Below are positions 1 through 15,469 of a stretch of 64,000 nt of DNA, in pieces. This DNA comes from Tulasnella sp. 424 (lineage: Eukaryota > Basidiomycota > Agaricomycetes > Cantharellales > Tulasnellaceae). A model generated the notes under the pieces. The model was not told the DNA's origin and ran no database searches. It was given only the letters and a program-made list of their open reading frames with translations. The number at the start of each line of letters is the position of its first letter. The stretch's first letter is position 1. The DNA lies in NCBI GenBank assembly GCA_019633425.1, contig WSUB01000008.1:471563-535562 (forward strand). The letters are read 5' to 3'. A program made the translations under genes and the position numbers.

Positions 1-315
1 TTACCACTTATCGTTTATAACGGGGGAGCGGGATAGGAGCTTTCGCCATCGAGATGTCTCGATGCGTGTCGTGAGTTTGCTTTAGCTAAAAGATATCTCC
101 TAGGAAAGTATGTATGCATGCCAGAAAAATAAAATGGAACCAATTGTAAGCCAAATCGCAAATAAGAATTGTGACAGGAAACCACGAGATCCGAGTGAAA
201 TCCAATCTGTGGCGCACGCTAACCGTGCGAAACGCCGTTATAGGAAGTTGCCGCATTCCAGTCTGAACGAACCTTCATTCGCTCCTATAACTTAATATCT
301 TACTACACTATAAGC
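1..315. other. Upstream intergenic sequence
   Basis: No convincing gene. A short open frame at 110-295 has no recognisable features. The stretch probably holds the promoter and 5' leader of the gene starting at 316. Confidence 0.4.
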
Positions 316-2276
316 ATGGGCGATGTCGTGCTTTCCGGCACGTCTACCTCAACTGTAGCTGAGGGCTCACCCTTTGCGATAAATCCTACCCGCCGAGACA
401 CCTTGGCACAGCTCCCCGACGTTCTGGTACCATCATCACGGGAACCTTCGCCCGGGTTTGATGAAAGAGTTGCGTCTATGGTGGCTTTCATCGAACGAGC
501 ATCCTCCAAAACACCCAAAAATCTACCCTCTCTTTTGAACTTGTTGACAGGCGACCTGAGCGGTTTCGTCGTCGGTGCATCAAGTTGGGGAGAAGAACGG
601 CCAGTAAAGAAGGAGAAGGGCGGGGAAGAAGAAAAGTGGCGCTCAGGAGATGGGGGATTTGCTACATACGAAGAGGAAGCGGAGGCTCGTGAACAGTTTA
701 AAGCCAGCATCGTCGCCGGAGGGGGACACCGCCAACCAGGTATGGCACCGTTAAGTCACGGTCCCTCGCCCAACAAGAAGCGCAAGATAAACAAGGGGGA
801 ACGCATTGCAGCACGTATTGATCCCTCAAAACAAGATCATGGGCTCCAAAAACTCTCTATGCGCGGCATCGGTCATTCAATCAACCCAACCAAAGATGGA
901 CCCCCTCGACCACAGACTCCTCCGCCTCCTCATGATAGGGTTTCTTCTGCGTTACAAGGTGAGAATCTCCCCTCCTCTCATAATGGAAAAGCTGACCACG
1001 TCTCTCGTTCATCAGGCTCTCCCTTCAAACCCGCGAGTTCGTTTAGACGCCCTATGGAGGCCCTGCATCACGGCGGTGAAAATGACGCGGCAATTGCGCC
1101 GTCAGCTGCAGGTTCTTCACGGCTCAAGCCTCGGGGTAACTTTGATCCGAATCTGTCTGAGGTTCGTCGTCTGCTGCACCGATTCACTTGCTGTCGTGGC
1201 TCACTTTTTTCCGCGGCTAGGAATTCTATCCGCCGTCCTTTCCATCCGACTTAATGACTTCCACCCCTGCTTCAAATCGTCAGAAACCTCCACCTATTAT
1301 ACCAATATCCGATCGACCTTTGGGCTTTGCTGCGGCCATACCATCGCCAGGGTTTGCTCAGATTACGCGTTTCAAGGTGAACGCGCCAATCCGGCCTGTC
1401 ATTATATCGCGACCCGTCCAAAATTTCAACCCTGCTCCCGCAAACCCAGAGCACGATCCACCTAGTTCCCCTCGGCGGAGTTCCAGTGTGGTTTCCGACC
1501 CAGAAGCTGAACAAGAGCCCCCAGACCCACCGCCAGTCACCCTCGCGGCATTGGGGCGTGCGCCCACTGTCGACGATCTGCTTATTGCATCTTCCGAAAA
1601 GAGACGACTGGAGAGGATGGCCGCACGCCCTGTAAAGAAACTTCCGAGGCGATCTGGGTCCGGACCGGAAGATAATACAAGCAAATGGCACCAGGAACGG
1701 AGCCGTGCCGTACTTTCAGAACCAAGTTCACTTCTTCCGACACAACAAAGGTCCACGCAAAATATACCGCGACTCGGGTCCCCAGAGCCATCTCCGAAGG
1801 AGATCGAACCGGTCCACGAAGATGTACGACGGCGCAGATCTTCTCTATCATCCTCTTCGACTGCATCTTCACATCAACCTCGTGATGCGGATGGGGGCGG
1901 AGGTTCTGGAGAAGATGACGCCCTCGCAGTATCTGCTCTACATCCCGCCTCCCGGAGTTCATCTCCCTCCGTGGAACGACCGCGACGCCGACCCGGCTTA
2001 CCGGAGGAGCGGAAATCTATCGCTGGCGGCCTAAAGTTCGGGAACCTAGTGCCACCATCGCAATCACACTCCCGGCAGGCAGCTCTCCAGAGGTCTAACT
2101 CTGGGAGAGGTAGTGCTGGGGCAGAATCTGATAGGCCTGGATCTGGAGTTAAAGATCGGCTCCCCCAATCGTCCTCGTCTTCCTTAGGCGGACATGCCGC
2201 TTTTCTGTCTCAATTCGACGTGGAACGCAACGTGGATGCCATCGGCGGAATGCTGGATGAAGACGTTTGGCCATGA
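316..2276 (+). CDS. Unrecognised Ser/Pro-rich protein, 614 aa, three exons
   Basis: Model: exons 316-958, 1016-1161 and 1221-2276, summing to 1845 nt (614 codons plus stop). The 59-nt intron at 1162-1220 (gttcgt...gctag) is required to join two otherwise offset open frames. The 57-nt intron at 959-1015 (gtgaga...atcag, with a CTGAC branch-like site) keeps the frame, so reading through it would add 19 residues. The N-terminal ~80 residues look ordered (an amphipathic stretch around SMVAFIERASSKTPKNL). The rest is low-complexity Ser/Pro/Arg-rich with basic clusters such as NKKRKINKG that could be nuclear localisation signals. The C-terminus ends in an ordered-looking FDVERNVDAIGGMLDEDVWP. I do not recognise the family; a nuclear or cytoskeletal regulatory role would be a guess. 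Confidence 0.72.
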
Positions 2277-2528
2277 AACACTAGCTGTAGATGTAAAATA
2301 CTGTATCTTGTAAGACTTTAATTTATATTCGCGTACTCTGTGCCAAAGGACGACTGACGGATCTGGTTCACCGAAGATTTCTGGACTTTTGCATTTCAAC
2401 ACATTAACATTTCGACTATAATTTGATCATCAAGTACGTATACTATCGTGCCAGGATAGTCTTCGCCCTGCTTTTCATCTTTCATTCTCCGAGCTTTTTG
2501 CCGTGATCGATATCCCTGCAAACGATCT

Positions 2529-3182
2529 TCATTCTCCCAATGTTTTTGCGTCTATTGACCCTCGACGATCTGCAATTCCAAATCGACTGTTTACCGGACT
2601 AAAGGGGTTCCGACGTGGATGATGACCAGCCAACGGCTGCCCTAGAGACTCCAGATTCGCCCCATTGCCTTGGGATGGTAGGAGATCGGAGCTCCGCTGA
2701 GATTTTCCGCGCGACGGCCTCCATGCGTTTCGGTGAACCATACATTGATTTAGCCAGCTCACATCAGGCGAGGCAGGCCCGCTCGACGAGATGAGTTCGC
2801 CAGCAGCGAGCGCTCGTGCCTTGGCCTGAGCCTCGATTTCTTTTCTAAGCCTCTCGGTCTCGTCATGGATAATGGCCTCGGATTGTGAATTCTTGTCGGC
2901 AAGAAGGTCGATGCTCAATTGCTTCCATTCCCGAAATAGGCTGTTCGCCTGCACCACTAAGGCGCTAGACCCCGCTGACCGAGATTCCCCGAATTCAGGA
3001 CCTTCTTCTCCGACCACACCCGGTGACTCTGGGACTGGATCGCGGTCGAGTAAGCGGAGAAGTGTGTGATATCTGTAGTGGCTCGCATATGGACGGAGTC
3101 TTGTTCGAAGCTGTTCGGCGAAGTTGTGGCTGCGAGCCGCCTCCTCTGCAGGTACTATGCTGCTGTTCATGGGTGAAGCCAT
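2529..3182 (-). CDS. Unrecognised small protein with a predicted coiled coil
   Basis: The open frame of 217 codons starts at the ATG complementary to 3180-3182. A likely 66-nt intron (2697-2762, gtgagc...tctcag) sits in frame; removing it gives 195 aa and joins ASPD to RSSDLLPS. The first part has an Arg-rich segment (EQLRTRLRPYASHYRYHTLLRLLDR). The middle (about residues 85-125, from WKQLSIDLLADKN to AQAKARALAAGEL) is rich in Glu, Lys and Ala and should form a coiled coil. The tail is disordered. It lies tail-to-tail with the gene ending at 2276, about 250 bp apart. No family recognised. Confidence 0.6.
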   Translation of the reverse strand: MASPMNSSIVPAEEAARSHNFAEQLRTRLRPYASHYRYHTLLRLLDRDPVPESPGVVGEEGPEFGESRSAGSSALVVQANSLFREWKQLSIDLLADKNSQSEAIIHDETERLRKEIEAQAKARALAAGELISSSGPASPDVSWLNQCMVHRNAWRPSRGKSQRSSDLLPSQGNGANLESLGQPLAGHHPRRNPFSPVNSRFGIADRRGSIDAKTLGE

Positions 3183-3881
3183 TGGAGTTGGAAGATATAA
3201 GCAATTTTTCTGGTGTTAGAAGAAGTGTGATAATGTAGAAAGAATGTCAGGTTCGGAGGATTGCTGAAGAGGGAGGTGTAGAGGGAGTACGGAGAATCGA
3301 AATGGTTGATAGGAAAGGGACCCACCTTTTGAGCTGGCGTTCAGTTCGGGCAAGTGAGATACACGAGAGAATGTTCGAGAGCTTCTTTCAGGTCGGTTCT
3401 TCAGCTTTGCCTGTTGTCCAGACGGCTTCCCGTTCTTTAAAGAACAAAGGACCTCAAAGGCGGTTCCCTTGCAACCTGGGTTTGCGCCACTTGTCAGCCA
3501 CGCTGAATAGCAATCTGCGTTTAATCCCAAAGGAGCTCTTAACTGAGGGCTGCATCGTTTTCGATTAGAACACTCATCGTATTTGTTAGCCCCAACGGGA
3601 ATGTAGGATTGCAAAGCCCTCGACACCAGGCGAAGCAATACCCCACACAGCCACTGCAACCTAGGTTTGTTCCAGGCTTAGACAAACTCAAGTTACCAAA
3701 GCGGGTAGCATAGGAGAACGTGCAAACGATGCATCGGGAAGTACGGTTTGTAAGTGGCACGTGTTCACTGATAAGCAGCAATTTGAGTTACAAGCCTATG
3801 ATATCATAGCACTACGAGACCACGATAGCAAAAGGTATATCACAGAATTTTAGGAAGCTGATGGGCGTTAGGAGAGTCCAA
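3183..3881. other. Intergenic, about 700 bp
   Basis: Holds the promoter of the small minus-strand gene and the 3' region of the RAP1-type gene. Open frames here overlap one another on both strands and show no domain or splice logic. No repeat or RNA gene seen. Confidence 0.4.
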
Positions 3882-5367
3882 TCACAATGAACCCGAAATC
3901 ATTTGGGTCATGAGTTCCTCCGCGTTTGGCACGGTGCCCTCAGCGTCTTGATCCTGGTCACTACTAGGAGGTGCTTTGGCCACCCGACGCTTTTTGCGTG
4001 GTCTCTTACTCTCTTTATCCTTCTTACCCGTCTCTTCGGTACCAGGATTGTCCCCATCGGAACCGGGCGTCGGCGGTCGATGGCCAGATCCTGAGCCCCG
4101 GGCTTTGCTGCGAGCTTCCTTTGCCGCTGTCTTGCTCATCGAGATAACGTACTGGCCCTTGCCCATGACAGGCTGAGGGTTTTTATCGACCCATGAATCT
4201 ATCATGGTATCAAGGCGGATCTGATTCTTCTTGTATCGATTTCGCCAGGACTGCCAGGTATGTCTGGCTGCCCAGGGATACAAATCAGCCTAAAAACTAA
4301 ATGTCAATCATACAGCAATGCAAGTTTTATACGAGACTTCATCGCTTACTCGTTCGCACAGCTCTTGATAGATAGCATTTCCAGTTCTTCCCCGCATATC
4401 CCTGCTGGGAAGGCGGCGTCCCAAGTACTCAGCCAGATCTCGATCGTCCTCTTCAGTGTACTCCTGACGCCTAACCAGCAGTTTTAGTTAGTTGGATAGA
4501 CGTGCTAATTCGCCTCTGCGCCACTTACTTTGAACCCGTTGGGCGGCCCCCTGTTGGTTTGGGAATGACCTGTTCGTGCTCAAACTTCTTGCGCGCGATG
4601 CAAATACCAACCCAATCCGGAGGCTCTACGTATACGTCGTTGCTGTGGGCATACTTCCTAGCAAGTGTATCGAATGAGGGTAGCGTGTTGTCGCAAACAA
4701 TTACTTGAGCAAGATTCGCGTTGGACGCAATTGTTCCTCCAAATTTCTGCAGTTCAGCATGTCAGCGAACAGAGGGATGATTACTGAGGCACAATTTATG
4801 GCTCACTGTAATGTCCTTCATTAATTTATGCCTTCGTTCATGACCCAAACTGGGATGAAGGAATATCTCTGCAGGTTTCCCGCTGATCACAAAGAGCGGG
4901 AATGCGTTCCGCATCTCATCTGCAGGCAGTAATTCCCCCAGAGCAATGCACGCGGAGACGAAAGTATAGCAAACGATGTGACGGTCCGGCTTCGCGTCGT
5001 CCTTCCACTTTTGTGACAGGGCGTCGCCCTTTTCGGAACCAGGGTCGATGAGTACGTAGCCTTTGATCGGAACCGCCTTCAATACCTCCCCGCCGTGTTC
5101 CTAAGAAGAGAAGATTAGATGCAGAACCAGGAGGTGCTATGCAAGAGTACTTGCCGTGATGAGTTTGCGCAGGCCATCGTCAACGGGTCCGATGTGTTTT
5201 TGAATGTGAAACTTTAGAGGAAGCCCGTCTGTTGAGTCGTAGAATAAACCTCCAGAAACGTCCTTTTCAGGCTGAAAATCATGGAGTGAGTTCATTCGTT
5301 TAGAACGCTGCACGCTCACACATACTGTTTCCTCTGGATTCGGAACTGTGCTTGGTCCTGCCTCCAT
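3882..5367 (-). CDS. RAP1: RAP1-type telomere protein (BRCT plus Myb), 399 aa
   Basis: Six exons on the minus strand: 5326-5367, 5155-5271, 4807-5100, 4529-4746, 4350-4470 and 3882-4289; these sum to exactly 1200 nt. N-terminal BRCT of the RAP1 kind: LFYDSTDGLPLKFHI, then LRKLITEHGGEVLK, then GYVLIDPG, then CYTFVSACIALGELL. A second BRCT-like segment follows (LMKDITKFGGTIASNANLAQ, then WVGICIARKKF). The Rap1 Myb domain comes next, roughly residues 228-300: EYTEEDDRDLAEYLGRRLP, then GNAIYQEL, then YPWAARHTWQSWRNRYKKN. The tail is basic (KRPRKKRR) and acidic. In yeasts and animals this family binds shelterin or telomeric DNA and protects chromosome ends; that role is inferred by family. The second intron uses a GC donor (gcaagt). 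The start lies 216 bp from that of TSR1, head-to-head, so the two may share a promoter. Confidence 0.85.
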
Positions 5368-5583
5368 TTGCGATGTTCAGCTGGCACTTGGACTCCCGCC
5401 CGACTGTCTACTAGCCAGTAAAAGGCAAAAAATGGCCGGCAAATGATCCTGTAGCAAAGCGGCAGCTGGAGGGGATACCTCTCCTATAGGTGTGGTTTTC
5501 TAGAATGGCGGAACTGGTTCGAACGATGGGACGCCCGGACTCAGCAAACAACTCCAAACCAATAAATTCTCCCCGTCCACCAA
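5368..5583. promoter_or_regulatory. Shared divergent promoter of RAP1 and TSR1
   Basis: Only 216 bp separate the two start codons, so the promoters and 5' leaders of both genes must lie in or overlap this stretch. No specific factor site is claimed. Confidence 0.5.
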
Positions 5584-8500
5584 ATGTCCCACTCACATCG
5601 TCCTTCTGGTTTAAAGCAGGTAAAGCTACGTGTTAATAGTACGCTTTCATCCATTGATAATGGTGTGATACAGACAAATAAGAAGTTCAAGTCTCGACAT
5701 GCCACGAAAGGAGACCTGAAGCGAGAAGCCAAGGGTGAATCCTCTTTTGTTGTAAAGGCTACGCCCCGGACTTGACGTTCATTCCTGCATCATCTATAGG
5801 TCGCGTTGTTCGTATTTCACCCAAAGCCGCTGCAAAGAAATCCCTCACTGCCGCCCAAACTCGCCTCAATCGGCAAAACCACGCCAAGCAGACTCAAGCC
5901 AATAAGCGGCACGAATTGGTGGCCTCGCTGAAGCTTTTCGGTGGCCCGGATGGTGCTCCTAGGATAGTGGCGGTGGTACCTCTCTGTCGTGACGTATCAG
6001 CCTCAGAGACCGTAAGAGCGATGGTCGACTCATACGACGGCGATGGGGAGGGCGTACCCGATGTCGGAAGTTGGCGTACAAGGTGTGTACACCCGCTACG
6101 GCTATGACTAATATGCTGACCGATTTGTGAAAAATCAAGAGCAGACCGATTCAAGGCCAACTTGCAGTTTGTGCTCCTTCCATACCGACAATTGTACACG
6201 ACTCTAGATGCTTGCAAAGCTGCAGACTATGTCGTTTTCACCTTATCCCCAGACACAGAAGTGGACTCTTGGGGAGAGCTTCTGCTTCGTTGTCTGCAAT
6301 CTCAAGGTCTTCCGGAGGTAGTGGCTGTTATGCAGGTATGGGCCATGTGCTCAAAGCGCCCAATTACGGTTGAGTGATGCCCCATTTTAGGCTAAGGAAG
6401 CACCAAACCCCAAAGATCGCCACCCCATTCTTAAATCTCTTTTGTCGTTCATCCAATTCTTTGACCCTTCTCAAAGCAAGGTACACGACCTTAGCGTCCG
6501 GTCCAACGCGCTCAACGCAGCTCGTGCTCTCTGTGAAGGGCGACCAAATCCAATACGGTGGAGAGAGGGTCGATCATATTTGCTGGCCGAGAATGTCGAC
6601 TGGGAACATCCAAAATCATCCGCCGACGGATTAGAATCTGTAGGCTTTTCGAGACTCTCTTCAACACGATTAGCGGAGCTGACCAAGGCCTTGCAGATCG
6701 GAACGCTGCGCGTGACCGGTGTCATTCGGGGAGGTCCTATGTCAGCAAATCGTTTGGTCCATCTCCCAAACTTTGGAGATTTCCAAGTGGAGAAGGCAAG
6801 CCAAGAATATACCAGATATTGTAAACACTCCCGTGCTTACCCCTTTCATCGTGCTTAGATTGTCTCCGCTCCGCTACCGCGACAAGCGAAAGGCTTGATC
6901 CCAACAATGGAACTCGAGTCCACAACCCTCCACGAACCCAATGCAGACGATGCAGAATCGTTGACTTCAAGGATGGAACCCGATACCATGGCGAACGAGC
7001 AAACGTGGCCAACCGAGGAGGAGATGCGCGGCGATGGTGCAAGCACAAGTGGGAGCAACCTACCTGACGCTGCGATGGGAACGACACCGAAACGCGTCAA
7101 ACGAGTGCCTCGCGGGACTAGTGCTTACCAGGCAGCGTGGATAGTGGATGACGATGACGACGACGATGACGAGGATCACAGCGACGAGGATGGAGAGGAT
7201 ATATCGATGAAGGACGTGGGCGAAGGTTCGCAAGCTGAGACAGCACGGCAGGAATCCGAAGAGGAAGATCTCGTGGACGCCCCGACAGAGGACATGGACG
7301 TTGGAAGTAAGAAAAGCAAAGTTGATTTCGAAGACTTGAGCATGGATGCTGAGAACGAGCAGTGAGTACAAGGTTCCTTCTGCACAGTGACACCTCTTTC
7401 TTATAAAGTCCATCAGGCACGCTGAATGGAAAGCTGCACGGGCCCGCGAGCAGGAAGAAAAAGAAGATATCGAATTCCCCGATGAAACCGATACACCTAT
7501 GGAAATTCCGGCTCGCGAGCGATTTGCCCGTTACCGCGGTCTTCGATCCTTCCGGACGAGTCCATGGGATCCATTTGAGAACCTACCCTTGGATTATTCT
7601 CGTATCTTCCAATTCGAAGATTATGAAAAGACCAAAAGAAATGTCAGGCGCCGAGCTGGAGAGGAGGGTGTTCAGGTAGGGAGCCAATCCCACAGCGATA
7701 GGCCACAACGCTGACCGTTGCACGCTTTGGTTTCCTATCCATAGCACGGAACGAGGGTCACTCTCCACATCAAGAACGTACCCAAGACCTGCGCCGACTC
7801 TTACAACCCATCAGCACCTTTCGTATTGTTCAGCCTCTGGGAGTACGAGCACAAGCAGACTGTGTTGCATTTCTCCGTTCAAAGAAACACGGAGTACGAT
7901 GGAAGCGTACGATCCAAGGTATTGAATCCCCTAACCTCCTGTGGATGCCGAACATGCAGAGCTAATGGAGTCATGGGATATATTTGTACAGGATCCTCTG
8001 ATCCTCACAGTTGGTCCGCGAAGGTTCCGAGTAAACCCCATTTACAGCCAACACCTTCGAGGAGGCGGGAAAGGCCACAACAACGTGCACAAGTTCGAGC
8101 GATACTTGAGACACGGGCAGACGAGCATCGCTTCTGTCTATGGACCAGCTTGCTTTGGCAAGGTGCCGTGCATGTTGCTTCGGGAGAATGAAGAAGATGG
8201 TCAGGGTAAGTCTGTCCCCTACTACTCGACAGGAGCCAGCAATCCTTAGTCTCTCTTCCCACTTTTAGCTCCCCACCTAGTCGCATCCGGCACTTTCCTC
8301 TCACCCGACACCAAACGGATCATCGCCAAACGAATCGTCCTCACGGGCCACCCGTTCAAAGTCCATCGTAAAGTCGCGACCATCCGGTTCATGTTCTTCA
8401 ACCCGCAAGACGTCGCCTACTACAAGCCCATCGAACTGCACACCAAGCTTGGTCGGACGGGTCACATTCAAGAGAGTTTGGGAACCCACGGGTATTTCAA

Positions 8501-8648
8501 AGCGCACTTTGACAAGCCGCTAAGCCAGATGGACACGGTTTGCATGAGGTTGTATAAGAGGATTTTCCCCAAGTGGAGTGAGATGTACGTCCCTCCCGGA
8601 GCCGTGCAAGTAGGGAAGAAGGATGGCGAGGATGAGAAGATGGATTGA
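5584..8648 (+). CDS. TSR1: TSR1, 20S pre-rRNA processing / 40S assembly factor, 836 aa
   Basis: Ten exons: 5584-5619, 5674-5734, 5800-6082, 6140-6335, 6391-6795, 6859-7361, 7417-7675, 7745-7918, 7992-8205 and 8269-8648; total 2511 nt. The N-terminus [28 protein letters not shown] is the TSR1 signature. It is followed by the GTPase-like fold ([33 protein letters not shown]), an AARP2CN-type region, a long acidic stretch with nine consecutive acidic residues, and the EF-Tu-like C-terminal domains ([41 protein letters not shown]). The family is a catalytically inactive GTPase relative that joins late pre-40S particles and blocks premature translation factor binding. Intron 5 (6796-6858) begins with GC rather than GT. 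Tail-to-tail with the next gene, 162 bp apart. Confidence 0.93.
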
Positions 8649-8810
8649 CGGTTTTGAAATTAAAGCGGGTTTGCTATAATGATGAAATATATACTGTATG
8701 GATAGGTCGAAGGAAAAACACTACTGTAACCAAGACCCCTCTAGCTAGAAATGAGACCTTGCACCTGGCAATCCGTATCCCCAAACGGCCACATATCCAA
8801 CCAACCCCAC

Positions 8811-10933
8811 CTACTCCCCCTTCTCGGGAATATCCTTCCAATACCCTTTGTTCTTTGCCCACGACCACAAAACAGGCATCTTTTCCCTAACTTGCTCACC
8901 CGTCCAAGCGCTGTAATAACCGCCTTTCCAATCTAGGGGAACTTTCGGAAGGTAAGACATGTCCCGATTGATCGCGCAGCTCCAGATCCGGAGCGTTTCA
9001 GGTGAAGCGGAGCGGGAAATGAACGCTTCACCGGGTTTGGGGGGTGATGATGATGATTCGGAGGTGGGAGGAAGGGACTGTGCAGCGTCGGGGAAAGGAG
9101 GCGTAACGATCGGCGGGTTCGTATCGCGATTCGGCGTCGAGATGTCGATCTCCCATCCGTTTCTCACTTGTGTCGCTCCGACAGCGGAGATGTACGGTAA
9201 AATCTCTATCGTACCCTCTGGAGTAAACTCCAGCTTTGGCGGGTCGTTGGGATCGTTCCTCGCCAGGATGGCTTCCGTCTTCAAGTTCCTCCTCGACCCC
9301 ATACCGAGTCGGGCTGCAAAGAGTTCCGGGGCGTGCGTTGGGAAGATGGTCGGAGTGATCTGCTCGAGCACCCCAAAACCGATCTTGCTGCGATTGTTTT
9401 TGGCGGTAGAGGAGGAGGAGGAGGAAGGTCGGAGGTACAAACGGAACCGAGCTTCGCGGCTGCCTCGTGCGACCATCGGGTAAGTGTTCAGACTGAATCC
9501 GCGGGCGAGGTTCGTCGCGAGATCAAGAGTGTCTACGCCCAGTCCTAAGAAACAAACCCCAAAACCAAAATTCGTTAGCTGGATCAAAACCAATCGAGGC
9601 GTATGGAGGGGGAAAATCGCTCTCTTACGCAATTTCGCAAGCAACGCCAGCTTGTCGTATCGCTCCGTATCCAGCAGGCCTTGTTCCTTCGCTAGCTCCA
9701 TCAGTCCGTCCACGAAATTCAGTCCAGCTAATGTCTCGAGATTCATAGCCTCGGCGGCCAATTCCCACTCTCCCTCTGCAGCACCAGGTTTCCGCTGGAT
9801 CAACTGCAGCTCTTGAGCGTCCTTGTCGAACATGAGGGCAACTTCTTTCGTGTCCCCGTTCTCATTGCTCCAATCGACGTGTCTGAAGGTGAAGCGAGAC
9901 TGGCCGATGGAGGTACCCGGGAGCGAAGGAAGGCGAACAGTTCGGTGGAGCTGGGCGCGGTGGACTCGTTGAGAACCTGGAGCGTCCTCTGGATCTGCAT
10001 TGGCGTCCTCTGTCTCCTGAACGGCGTCCTTTGTTTCCTGAACGGCGTCGTTCTGATTCTGGTCTGCCGATTGCGACGGTCTTCTGGCTGTGGGTGGACG
10101 GTAAATTTTGAACCAGCGGTTCTTTTCGTCTGGGGTTGGTGGGAGGAGAGTCGAGATGCTTTTATCGTTGGCTAAATGAAAAGAGAGGTGAAAAAGAGCA
10201 AGGTCAGAGGACCGTTCTGTATAATGAGAGAATTTGTCCCACCTGGAATTTGGAAAGTTCTTTTAGAATCTTTCACTTGGATTGTGCCGTCGTCTCGACC
10301 TTTGAGTCTCAAGGTATTCCAGGATCTCCAGGACCCTCCGGTAAACCCTTCCACAGAAGGTTTGTCGCCTTCCCCAAGCTCCACGCCTTGCTCGGCTTTT
10401 CTCTGTTGCATCAAAACTTTCCAACAATCGTTCAGGTACAACGCTTCTGAGCCTTTGAAGCCTGCTTTGATACGGGCTCTAAAGTTTTCTTCGGCTTTGG
10501 CGTCCATTGCGCCCAAGACGGCCCTGAATTTGCCGCCTGATACGTCGCAGTAGCGGACGTAGAGCTCCCAAGGGGCGTCGTAGCCGACGGTCTGGAGCGC
10601 TTGAAAGGTGTTGACTACGGGCTGACCAAGGATGGATTGGTAGAATGCCCAGTTGACGGGCAGGTGGTCTCCCCGCACTTTAGGCATTTCCTGCTCCTCT
10701 GCTTGTTGTAAAGGAGGAGCGTCGTCGCGGAGCTGTTCGTCGTGTTCGTCCATGCCGTCCTCCTCTCCCTCTTCGGGCGCTAGGGGATTTGCCCCTCTCG
10801 CACCGAACGCTGCGGACGAGAATCGTTGGACGGGAGATATCCTAGGAGCTCTCTGGCGGAGCAGAACGCGACTTGAGGTTGCCACGGAGGCATGGGTGCG
10901 AGTAGCGAGAGTACGAAGAGCGACTGGAAGCAT
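8811..10933 (-). CDS. Mitochondrially targeted protein of unknown function, 655 aa
   Basis: Exons 10243-10933, 9629-10171 and 8811-9544, introns of 71 and 84 nt; total 1968 nt. The first ~45 residues (MLPVALRTLATRTHASVATS, then RVLLRQRAPRISPVQRFSSA) are rich in Arg, Ser and Ala without acidic residues, a classical mitochondrial presequence. An acidic linker follows, then an ordered block (WAFYQSILGQPVVNTFQALQ, GYDAPWELYVRYCDV), a short near-repeat DAVQETKDAVQETEDA, and a C-terminal domain with Ser and Pro loops ending in WAKNKGYWKDIPEKGE. I do not recognise a domain. A matrix or inner-membrane assembly or ribosomal role is possible but unsupported. Confidence 0.8.
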
Positions 10934-14938
<4,005 letters not shown>

Positions 14939-15469
14939 GCGGGGTTGAGCAGGGAAAGGGCGGGTCCCATTCTTGCGGTGGTGATACCCTGATGATTCCA
15001 TTTTTTCACGATGATGATGATGATGATGACGACGCGACCTGTATTTATACGTTGGACGAGGACTGTGTTTTTTCTTTAGCCCCTCTTTACCTTTTTTCCC
15101 TTGGCTCACTTGTTCTATTTCTTCTCTCCCTCGTCCACCCACTCACCTTACATATCTGCATCATTCCACCCCCCACAGCCGATCTGAGCCTGTCGGTTTT
15201 CCTTGAACTAGCAGCTGCTTGAAATCCAAACCCCCTCGTCCCACTTGATTTTTTTCCCTTTTAGTGTTTGGCTTGCCGCTTGCTTTCTTCTCGTGTCTGA
15301 ACATATAGAGATTTTTCACTTTTGACCGCACGTTCGCAGTAATCCCCCGTTTGCAATTGCAGTTACATCATTATTACCATTGAAAATACTTCGTTTTCTT
15401 TGCGGGCAACGAGCGGCGTATTACAATACATTAATATACACAAAAGGCAGGAAAGGGTGTAGACGAAGA
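14939..15469. other. Tail-to-tail intergenic with a GAT microsatellite
   Basis: 3' regions of the kinase gene and of the DUF6534-like gene. A short (GAT)n run lies at about 15008-15031, followed by pyrimidine-rich sequence. No gene seen. Confidence 0.5.

Noticed and set aside
8959..10175. Plus-strand open frames (174, 110 and 120 aa)
   Set aside because: Antisense shadows of the mitochondrially targeted gene, which has a presequence and coherent splice sites.
15008..15031. Possible coding poly-Asp from the GAT run
   Set aside because: It lies in the 3' region between two converging genes after the kinase stop codon.
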